Assembly (NCBI GenBank): GCA_010030955.1
Contig: RHBP01000046.1
Span: 1 to 11,739 of the forward strand
From: Synechococcaceae bacterium WBB_10_009
Lineage (GTDB): Bacteria; Cyanobacteriota; Cyanobacteriia; PCC-6307; Cyanobiaceae
Length of the DNA: 11,739 nucleotides
Reading direction: 5' to 3'
In this document: positions 6,396 to 11,739 of the stretch, piece after piece
How positions within the stretch are numbered: the first letter of the stretch is position 1
Layout: each line of letters starts with the position of its first letter
Translations under genes and position numbers: made by a program
The notes under the pieces: generated by a model
Told to the model about the DNA's origin: nothing
The model's input: only the letters and a program-made list of their open reading frames with translations
Databases searched by the model: none

Positions 6396-6988
6396 CCCCC
6401 CTGCTGGCCCATGTGTGCACGCCCCAGTCCATGGGCGACTGGCGCCATCTGCTGGCGGTGATCTGGGATTTCCTGAGCCTGTCGCTGTTCTCGCTGGGGG
6501 GTGGCAACACCCTGCTCAGCGAGTACCACCACCTCAGCGTGGATCAGTACTGCTGGCTCAGCTCCCGGCAGTTCGCCGACATCTATGCCCTGGCGGAGGC
6601 CGCCCCCGGCCCCAGTTCGATGATTGTGGGCCTGCTGGGCATGGGCGCCGCCGTGCAGGAGGGCCCGCTCTGGGGGGTGCTGAGCGGTGTATCGGCGGAG
6701 CTGGCGATCCTGTTGCCCTCCACCCTGCTGATGGTGGCGGCATCCCTCAGTTGGAACCGGCTGCGGGATGCCCCCATCCGCGTCGCCTTCGAGCGCGGTC
6801 TTGGGCCGATCACCCTGGGCATCCTGTTTGCCGTGGGCCTGAAGATCCTGCGCATCTCCGACCACGACACCCCCGCCTATGCCGTCTCCGCCGTGGTGTG
6901 CGTGCTGATGCTGCGCACCAAAATCTCACCGCTGTGGTTCATGGCGGTGGCCGGGCTGCTCGGGGGGCTGGGGCTGGTAAACCGCTAA
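6392..6988 (+). CDS. chrA: Chromate transporter, second half (ChrA family)
   Basis: This is the 198-residue partner of the preceding gene. The same family pattern recurs: FLSLSLFSLGGGNTLLSE (about 27-44) and ALAEAAPGPSSMIVGLLGMG (about 65-84), then several hydrophobic helices ending in GLLGGLGLVNR. Its PGP motif matches that of the first half, as expected for a paired CHR transporter. It starts at ATG 6392 inside the end of the first half. The stop codon TAA (6986-6988) shares bases with the minC stop on the other strand, leaving no room for a terminator between the convergent genes. Confidence 0.87.
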   Translation: MTPLLAHVCTPQSMGDWRHLLAVIWDFLSLSLFSLGGGNTLLSEYHHLSVDQYCWLSSRQFADIYALAEAAPGPSSMIVGLLGMGAAVQEGPLWGVLSGVSAELAILLPSTLLMVAASLSWNRLRDAPIRVAFERGLGPITLGILFAVGLKILRISDHDTPAYAVSAVVCVLMLRTKISPLWFMAVAGLLGGLGLVNR

Positions 6989-7640
6989 GTCGGCCATTGG
7001 GGATCCGCCGGGCGGATCGCAATGGCGCCGTTCTCCAGCAGGGCCTCCTCGCAGAACCCCACCGGCGGCAGATCCTCGGGCCCCCGGGCCACCGCCCCAG
7101 CGATGCGGAGCTGCAGGGGCCGCAGCTGCAGGGCCACGATCCGGGCGCGTTCATCGCCCTGGCAGCCGGCGTGGGCCACCCCCCGCAGCCGCCCCCACAC
7201 CCGCACATCCCCCGCGGCCGTGACCCGGGCGCCGGGGTTCACATCCCCCAGCACCAACACCGAGCCCTCCACCTGCAGGTGGTCGCCGGCCCGCAGGGTG
7301 CCGCGGTGGATGCTCAGCGCCCCATCCGCCCCGGCTGGTGGGCCTGGGGCGGATGGGGGGGCGCCCACCAGCAGGGCCGTCTCCAGCCCCAGGGCCGCCG
7401 CGGGCACCAGGCTCAGGGCGTCGCGCGCCTCCACCCGTTGCAGCTCCAGCCCCGCCTCCTGCAGGGCCGCCGCCATGGCCCGCAGCTCAGGCAGGGTCAG
7501 GGGCCGGTCGGCGCAGTCGAGCAGGGCCCGGCCGGGTGGGCATTCGGCGCCCAGCCCAACTGCTGCTGCACCTCCTCCACGGCGGAGCCGCGGGCCTCGG
7601 CCATGGGGGCCAGCCGGATGCGATGGAGGGGGGGCTGCAT
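6985..7640 (-). pseudogene. minC: Septum site-determining protein MinC, frameshifted
   Basis: MinC blocks FtsZ polymerisation and is recruited by MinD. The C-terminal beta-helix domain is clear: IHRGTLRAGDHLQVEGSV, LVLGDVNPGARVTAAGDV, VRVWGRLRGVAHAG, ARIVALQLRPLQLRIAG. An uninterrupted frame runs from 6985 past 7476 to near 7560, but the N-terminal part from ATG 7640 (MQPPLHRIRL, then EEVQQQLG) is in another frame that stops after about 50 codons. Adding one base at about 7550-7562 (minus-strand GGG read as GGGG) joins them into a normal 218-residue MinC reading QQQLGLGAECPPGRALLDCADRPL. ATG 7604 is an alternative start; the GTG/ATG-initiated fragment from 7476 alone would lack much of the FtsZ-inhibiting N-domain. 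The start lies 10 bases after the HD gene. The break could be an error in the sequence. Confidence 0.85.
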
Positions 7641-7650
7641 GGGCCGCAAC

Positions 7651-8913
7651 CTACGCAGGGTTGTCGCTGGATTCCAGCGCCAGCTCCCGCCGCAAGGGGG
7701 TGGTGATCTCGCGCGGATGAATGAGCCAGGCGGTTTCGCTCGGTTGGATCAGGCTGCGCACCAGGGCGGAGCGTTGCTCCAAGGCCCCCAGCTGGTGTCC
7801 ATCCCAGAGGCGCAACCCCCCTTTGTAGGGGTGGTAGCCGCGGTTTTGCTGCTGGTGCAGCCCGCAGCAGCGCTCGGGCTGCAGCCCCAACGCGGCGCTC
7901 AGCTGGCTGGCCCGCGCCAGCCAGGCCAGCCGCTGTTCGGGGGCGAGGGTGCTCACGTCGGTGGCCCGCAGCAGCCGCCGCTCCAGCAGGCGCCGGCTCA
8001 GCTCCTGCAGGGCCTCCGGCCCCTCCTCGCCCCAGCGCTGCAGGTGGTAGCCGGTGCGGATGTCGTCGTTGCCCAGGAAGGTGGACAGGTCGAGCTGCTG
8101 CGGCTGCCACAGCCAGCGCTCCATCACCGCATCCGCCCACACCTGGGCCGGGCCCAACTGGCGCGCTTCGGCGATGCAACGGCTGAGCAGCCAGTTGCAC
8201 ACCACGTTGAGCCGGTGGTTGTAGACGCTGCGGTACATCAAATTGCGCACCACCAGGTAGTGCTCCACCGCCATCAGGCCCTTGGGGTGGATGGCCAGGC
8301 CCCCATCGGGCGCCAGGGTGAAGCTGGCCAGAATCCGCTCCAGATCCAGGCTGCCGTAGCTGGTGCCCGTGCTGTAGCTGTCGCGCAGCAGGTAATCGAG
8401 CCGGTCGCAATCGAGCTGGCTGCTCACCAGGGCTTTGATGGCGGCGTGCTGGGCCTGCCCGTGCTCCAGCAGGTCGGCCACCGCATCGGCGGTGCCCGGG
8501 GCAAAGGCCTCCAGGGGGCCGCGCAGATCGGCGTGTTCGCGGATCAACCGCCCCGACCAGCGTTCGTGCTTGAGGCCGAACATCTCCTCGCCGGAGTGGC
8601 TCAGGGGCCCGTGGCCCACGTCGTGCAGCAGGGCCGCCGCGTAGAGCACCCCCGCCTGCTCCACCAGGGCGGGCGCCAAGCGCTGCAGGGCCTGAAGCGC
8701 CTGGCGCGCCAGCTGCAGCACCCCCAGGGAATGGGTGAAGCGGCTGGATTCGGCGCCATGGAAGGTGAGGTAGGCGGGCCCCAGCTGGCGGATGCGCCGC
8801 AACCGCTGGAAGGGGGCGGTGTCGATCAGGTCGATCACCAGGGCCTCCGCCGGCAGGGCGCGGTCGAGCCGGATCGCCCCGTGCAGCGGATCGTGGTAGG
8901 TGCGAGATCCCAT
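7651..8913 (-). CDS. HD-domain phosphohydrolase (SAMHD1/dGTPase-like)
   Basis: A 420-residue HD-superfamily metal-dependent phosphohydrolase of the SAMHD1-like type. The N-terminal YHDPLHGAIRL and FQRLRRIRQLG segments are typical of the subfamily. The metal ligands are visible as His61 (RFTHSLGV), His97-Asp98 (LLHDVGHGPLSH) and Asp168 (SSQLDCDRLDYLLRDS). Relatives hydrolyse dNTPs or other nucleotides; substrate specificity here is unknown. It is cytosolic, with no signal peptide. The ATG at 8913 overlaps the ctpA stop by one base (TGATG), so translation is probably coupled, and minC follows 10 bases after its stop. Its place between ctpA and minC matches what I recall from picocyanobacteria, but no functional link to division is established. 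Confidence 0.92.
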   Translation of the reverse strand: MGSRTYHDPLHGAIRLDRALPAEALVIDLIDTAPFQRLRRIRQLGPAYLTFHGAESSRFTHSLGVLQLARQALQALQRLAPALVEQAGVLYAAALLHDVGHGPLSHSGEEMFGLKHERWSGRLIREHADLRGPLEAFAPGTADAVADLLEHGQAQHAAIKALVSSQLDCDRLDYLLRDSYSTGTSYGSLDLERILASFTLAPDGGLAIHPKGLMAVEHYLVVRNLMYRSVYNHRLNVVCNWLLSRCIAEARQLGPAQVWADAVMERWLWQPQQLDLSTFLGNDDIRTGYHLQRWGEEGPEALQELSRRLLERRLLRATDVSTLAPEQRLAWLARASQLSAALGLQPERCCGLHQQQNRGYHPYKGGLRLWDGHQLGALEQRSALVRSLIQPSETAWLIHPREITTPLRRELALESSDNPA

Positions 8914-10178
8914 CAGGCGCTGGGCCCCTGTTCGCCCTCAAGCTGCTGCACCAGCGCCGCCGCCGCCAGCTGCAACCAGCGGTCGCCATCGCCGCCGGGA
9001 TCCAGGGGCTCCGGCTCCGGCAGCAGCTGGTCCGGGGCGATGCCCAGGTTCTGGATGTCGCGGCCACTGGGGGTCACGTAGCGGGCCACGGTCACCGCCA
9101 GGCCGCTGCCGTCGCCCCCCAGGCTGATCAGCGTCTGGATCAAGCCTTTGCCGAAGGTGCGGCCCCCCAGCAGGGGGGAGCGCTGATCGTCCTGCAGGGC
9201 CCCCGCCAGGATTTCGCTCGCACTGGCGGTGCCGCCGTTCACCAGGGTCACCAGCGGGCCGCCGTAGAGGCTGCCGCGGCCCGCCTGCTGGGGATCGCTG
9301 AAGCCTTCGCGGTTGCGGGTTTCCACGATCGGTGCCCCATCCAGCAGTTGGTCCGCCACCGCCAACCCCGCGCTCACCAGGCCCCCGGAGTTGTTGCGCA
9401 GATCCAGCACCAGGCCTTCGATCCCCTGGCGTTGCAGCTGCTCGAGGCTGCGGGCCACCAGCTGGGGCACCGGCTCGGCGAATTGGGTGATGCGCAGGTA
9501 GCCCAGGCGATGCCCCCCCTGCTCCAGGGTGCGGCTGCGCACCGGTTGCAAATCCACCCGGCGGCGTTTGAGCACCGCTTCCCGGGTTCCCCCCTGGGGA
9601 CCCTTCAGCTCCAGCAGCACCTCCGACCCTTCGGCCCCGCGCAGGCGGGCGGCGGTGGCCTCCAACCCCAGGCTGTCGGTGCTGAGGCCATCCACCCGCA
9701 GCAGTTGCGATCCGCTCACGATGTCCGCTTCCGCCGCCGGCGACCCCTCCAGGGGCGCGATCACCACGATCGCCGTGTCATCGCGGCGGATGCCCAGCTG
9801 CAGGCCCACACCACTGACACTGCCCTCAGTGCTGGCCTTGAGGGCGGTGTAATCCGAGGGCCGCAGCAGCCGGGTGTAGGGGTCGCCGATGGGGGCCAGC
9901 ATCCAGTCGATGGCGCCGTAGGCGTCTTCGCTGCTGCTGATCGGACGCTCCAGGGCCTTCTGCCGCAGTTGCTTCCAGCGGATCGCCTCGAAGCGGTCGG
10001 GATCCACGTAGCTCTGGTTCACCAGCCGCCAGCTCTCCACCACCAGCTGCTGGCCGTCGTTGAGGGCCACGGCCGCGCCGGGGCCAATCCCCAGGAGGAG
10101 GCTGCATAACCCAGCTGCTGCAAGGATTCTCAGCCACCGCGCCAGCCCTTGATGGCGTCCCCGTTGCGCGACTGTCAC
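8913..10178 (-). CDS. ctpA: Carboxyl-terminal processing protease (CtpA family, S41)
   Basis: A Ser/Lys protease of the tail-specific family. After an N-terminal signal peptide (arginine-rich start, hydrophobic LRILAAAGLCSLLLGIG, likely cleavage after AVA) come a helical N-domain, a PDZ domain (GSVSGVGLQLGI through VLLELKGPQGG) and the catalytic domain. The catalytic serine is the second-to-last Ser of NGGTASASE, with lysine in RTFGKG exactly 25 residues later (Ser319 and Lys344 from this start). CtpA trims the C-terminus of precursor D1 in the thylakoid lumen so that the manganese cluster can assemble; assignment to CtpA rather than CtpB or CtpC is inferred from the petBD neighbourhood. I chose GTG 10178 because the signal peptide then begins at the N-terminus and 68 bases remain for divergent promoters. 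A TTG at 10229 and a GTG at 10196 are alternatives. Confidence 0.9.
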   Translation of the reverse strand: MTVAQRGRHQGLARWLRILAAAGLCSLLLGIGPGAAVALNDGQQLVVESWRLVNQSYVDPDRFEAIRWKQLRQKALERPISSSEDAYGAIDWMLAPIGDPYTRLLRPSDYTALKASTEGSVSGVGLQLGIRRDDTAIVVIAPLEGSPAAEADIVSGSQLLRVDGLSTDSLGLEATAARLRGAEGSEVLLELKGPQGGTREAVLKRRRVDLQPVRSRTLEQGGHRLGYLRITQFAEPVPQLVARSLEQLQRQGIEGLVLDLRNNSGGLVSAGLAVADQLLDGAPIVETRNREGFSDPQQAGRGSLYGGPLVTLVNGGTASASEILAGALQDDQRSPLLGGRTFGKGLIQTLISLGGDGSGLAVTVARYVTPSGRDIQNLGIAPDQLLPEPEPLDPGGDGDRWLQLAAAALVQQLEGEQGPSA

Positions 10179-10246
10179 AGGCTGTGCGGCGGCCACGGGC
10201 GGCGGGTGGTGATCGGTAGACTCTGCCAACCAAACCCTCTCGCTGC
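10179..10246. promoter_or_regulatory. Divergent ctpA/petB spacer with a possible petB promoter
   Basis: Only 68 bases separate the preferred ctpA start from the petB ATG. A -10-like TAGACT lies at 10217-10222 on the plus strand, which would give a petB leader of under 20 bases; no good -35 element accompanies it. No clear Shine-Dalgarno precedes petB. The promoters of both genes must be here or inside the genes. Confidence 0.3.
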
Positions 10247-10927
10247 ATGGCGAATTCCTCCCCCGCCGCCGGCGGAAAGTCCTCGCCCGTTTACGACTGG
10301 TTCAACGAGCGCCTGGACATCCAGGAGATCGTGGACGACGTGGCCTCCAAGTACGTGCCGCCCCACGTCAACATCTTTTATTGCCTGGGCGGCATCACGC
10401 TGGTCTGCTTCCTGATCCAGTTCGCGACCGGCTTCGCGATGACCTTCTATTACAAGCCGACCGTGGCTGAGGCCTACGCCTCGGTGCAGTACCTGATGAC
10501 CGACGTCAGCTTCGGCTGGCTGATCCGCTCCGTGCACCGCTGGAGCGCTTCGATGATGGTGCTGATGCTGATCCTGCACGTGTTCCGCGTGTACCTCACC
10601 GGTGGCTTCAAGCGCCCCCGGGAGCTCACCTGGATCACCGGCGTCACCATGGCCGTGATCACCGTGTCCTTCGGCGTCACCGGCTACTCCCTCCCCTGGG
10701 ATCAGGTGGGCTACTGGGCCGTCAAGATCGTGTCGGGCGTCCCCGCCGCCGTGCCCGTGGTGGGCGACTTCATGGTGGAGCTGCTCCGCGGTGGTGAGAG
10801 CGTCGGCCAGTCGACCCTCACCCGCTTCTACAGCCTCCACACCTTCGTGATGCCCTGGTTGCTGGCGGTGTTCATGCTCATGCACTTCCTGATGATCCGG
10901 AAGCAGGGCATCTCCGGTCCCCTCTGA
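10247..10927 (+). CDS. petB: Cytochrome b6 of the cytochrome b6f complex
   Basis: Cytochrome b6 carries the two b haems and the c-type haem ci of the b6f complex, which passes electrons from plastoquinol to plastocyanin or cytochrome c6 in the thylakoid membrane. The haem ligands are all present: His97 and His198, His111 and His213. Cys46 in IFYCLGG binds haem ci. The protein has 226 residues, about eight more than the roughly 218 I expect for Synechococcus. The extra residues sit after MANSS and before PVYDWF, where SSP occurs twice, suggesting a small in-frame duplication or insertion. ATG 10247 is the only sensible start. petD follows 137 bases downstream on the same strand, forming the classic petBD operon. 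Confidence 0.98.
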   Translation: MANSSPAAGGKSSPVYDWFNERLDIQEIVDDVASKYVPPHVNIFYCLGGITLVCFLIQFATGFAMTFYYKPTVAEAYASVQYLMTDVSFGWLIRSVHRWSASMMVLMLILHVFRVYLTGGFKRPRELTWITGVTMAVITVSFGVTGYSLPWDQVGYWAVKIVSGVPAAVPVVGDFMVELLRGGESVGQSTLTRFYSLHTFVMPWLLAVFMLMHFLMIRKQGISGPL

Positions 10928-10984
10928 TCCATGGAGAGGGTCTGGTTTCGCAGTGTTGCGATTCCAGCCCGTTGCTCACCAGGC

Positions 10985-11030
10985 ACTGCCGTCACCCCAG
11001 GGCAGTTTCTAGCCTCTGAACCACTGGGGT
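10985..11030 (+). other. Candidate H-type RNA pseudoknot in the petB-petD spacer
   Basis: Two perfect stems interlock. Stem 1 pairs ACTGCC (10985-10990) with GGCAGT (11001-11006). Stem 2 pairs ACCCCAG (10994-11000) with CTGGGGT (11024-11030). The 5' arm of stem 2 lies in the loop of stem 1, with connecting loops of 3, 0 and 17 bases, which fits a coaxially stacked H-type pseudoknot. It ends 34 bases before the petD ATG. There is no T-tract, so it is not a normal terminator. The pairing is seen in the sequence; folding in the cell and any role in petD expression are inference. Confidence 0.4.
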
Positions 11031-11064
11031 TTCCCATCCGGTTCTTCCACCTCCGGTCAACGCC

Positions 11065-11547
11065 ATGCACATCCTTAAGAAGCCCGATCTCGCCGATCCG
11101 AAGCTCCGGGCCAAGCTGGCCAAGGGCATGGGCCACAACTATTACGGCGAGCCCGCCTGGCCCAACGACCTGCTCTACATCTTCCCGGTGGTGATCCTGG
11201 GCACCATCGCCTGCGTGGTGGGTCTGGCGGTGCTGGATCCGGCCATGCTGGGCGACAAGGCTGATCCCTTCGCCACGCCGCTGGAGATCCTGCCTGAGTG
11301 GTACCTCTACCCGGTGTTCCAGATCCTGCGGGTGGTTCCCAACAAGCTGCTGGGCATCGCCCTGCAGACCATGATCCCCCTGGGCTTGATGCTGATCCCC
11401 TTCATCGAGAGCTTCAACAAGTTCCAGAACCCCTTCCGCCGTCCGGTGGCCATGGCCGCCTTCCTGTTCGGCACCCTGTTCACCATCTACCTGGGCATCG
11501 GCGCTGCCCTGCCGATCGACAAGTCGCTCACCCTCGGCCTGTTCTGA
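11065..11547 (+). CDS. petD: Cytochrome b6f complex subunit IV
   Basis: Subunit IV together with cytochrome b6 corresponds to mitochondrial cytochrome b. It helps form the plastoquinol oxidation site on the lumen side of the thylakoid membrane. The 160-residue length is standard. The N-terminal MHILKKPDL and NYYGEPAWPNDLLY segments are highly conserved, and the PEWY motif of the quinol-oxidation site is at 77-80. Three transmembrane helices are visible: about 37-57, about 95-115 and about 127-148. The start is ATG 11065 with no strong Shine-Dalgarno sequence. It is the second gene of the petBD operon and is followed by a strong terminator. Confidence 0.98.
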   Translation: MHILKKPDLADPKLRAKLAKGMGHNYYGEPAWPNDLLYIFPVVILGTIACVVGLAVLDPAMLGDKADPFATPLEILPEWYLYPVFQILRVVPNKLLGIALQTMIPLGLMLIPFIESFNKFQNPFRRPVAMAAFLFGTLFTIYLGIGAALPIDKSLTLGLF

Positions 11548-11573
11548 TCGCTCCAAGCTGGCTTCGATCCCTG

Positions 11574-11601
11574 AACCCCTGCCGCAAGGCAGGGGTTTTT
11601 T
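11574..11601 (+). terminator. Rho-independent terminator of the petBD operon
   Basis: A perfect 10-bp stem (AACCCCTGCC at 11574-11583 with GGCAGGGGTT at 11588-11597) closes a GNRA-type loop GCAA. It runs into six T residues (11596-11601), 26 bases after the petD stop. Confidence 0.95.
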
Positions 11602-11646
11602 GTGGCCCGTCCCCAGCGGTGCTGGCGGATGCGGTGTGTCGGGTGC

Positions 11647-11652
11647 TACGCT
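11647..11652 (+). promoter_or_regulatory. Possible extended -10 promoter element
   Basis: TACGCT preceded by TGC has the form of an extended -10 element. It lies after the petD terminator and about 43 bases before a GTG start candidate. No good -35 is seen. Confidence 0.25.
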
Positions 11653-11694
11653 TTTGGACTGCGAGCGCACCAGGCCTTTTGGGGTTTTGGAGGC

Positions 11695-11739
11695 GTGAGC
11701 AGGAACCAAAGACGCCGGTCAGCCGGTGTTGTAGGTTCA
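11695..11739 (+). CDS. Possible start of an unidentified gene (partial)
   Basis: From GTG 11695 a frame runs open to the window edge, giving 15 residues beginning MSRNQRRRSAG. A purine-rich GGAGG (11689-11693) precedes it, but only one base before the GTG, too close for a good Shine-Dalgarno; a candidate extended -10 lies further upstream. The fragment is too short to assign a family. The rest of 11602-11694 holds no other feature I can support. Confidence 0.2.
   Translation, partial: MSRNQRRRSAGVVGS

Noticed and set aside
7487..9067. Minus-strand open frame (526 codons) overlapping the HD gene
   Set aside because: It is in another frame of the same strand as the HD protein, whose metal-binding motifs are intact; the alternative is Arg/Pro/Ala-rich and lacks motifs.
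6415..9081. Very long plus-strand open frame (888 codons) across chrA, minC and the HD gene
   Set aside because: It is antisense or out of frame to clearly recognisable genes, is rich in Gly, Gln, Pro and Arg without domain motifs, and arises because stop codons are rare in this GC-rich sequence.
10828..11709. Minus-strand open frame (293 codons) opposite petB-petD
   Set aside because: It is antisense to petD, petB and the terminator and shows no recognisable domain.
1..11739. CRISPR array, transposase, integrase or defence system
   Set aside because: No regularly spaced repeats, no transposase or integrase motifs and no known defence proteins are visible on either strand.

Overview
The window comes from a high-GC picocyanobacterium of the Cyanobium/Synechococcus type. 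It carries the end of a photosystem II D2 gene (psbD), both membrane subunits of the cytochrome b6f complex (petB, petD), a D1-type C-terminal processing protease, a Min division-site system and tRNA-Thr(UGU). Hand-counted lines inside its genes run about 67-75% GC, too high for Prochlorococcus.

Layout, left to right. (1) 1-892: the 3' end of a monocistronic psbD with a strong terminator, then a membrane-protein gene of unknown function broken by an apparent one-base frameshift. (2) 860-2305, minus strand: a flavin amine oxidase whose end overlaps the membrane gene tail to tail. (3) 2306-3190: a lower-GC stretch (three hand-counted lines, 50-57%) with a Dabb-fold (stress-responsive A/B barrel) gene preceded by interlocking short inverted repeats. 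(4) 3191-4706, minus strand: tRNA-Thr(UGU), a 67-residue stand-alone LuxR-type helix-turn-helix protein, minE and minD. (5) 4824-6988, plus strand: a tight three-gene operon of a two-HKD phospholipase D-like protein and a split chromate transporter (two ChrA halves). (6) 6985-10178 (or 10229), minus strand: minC (frameshifted), an HD-domain phosphohydrolase and a ctpA-type protease, closely packed in the order ctpA-HD-minC. (7) 10247-11601, plus strand: petB and petD ending at a strong terminator, then about 140 bp that may hold the promoter and first codons of another gene.

How the parts fit. From general knowledge, ctpA, the HD gene and minC-minD-minE lie side by side on one strand next to petBD in related picocyanobacteria. 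Here that run is split between minC and minD by the oppositely oriented PLD-chrA operon, whose last stop codon interlocks with that of minC. MinD and MinE therefore need their own promoter, and the minC frame is disrupted. Cytochrome b6f, D2 and the CtpA protease serve photosynthetic electron transport and photosystem II maturation. MinCDE place the division septum. The HD, PLD, Dabb and amine oxidase proteins have recognisable folds, but their substrates cannot be read from sequence.

I see no CRISPR array, transposase, integrase or defence system. The most interesting items are the split Min locus, two apparent single-base frameshifts of the same kind, a well-formed H-type pseudoknot candidate between petB and petD, the lower-GC Dabb patch beside a tRNA with a T-stem mismatch, and an eight-residue N-terminal insertion in cytochrome b6.
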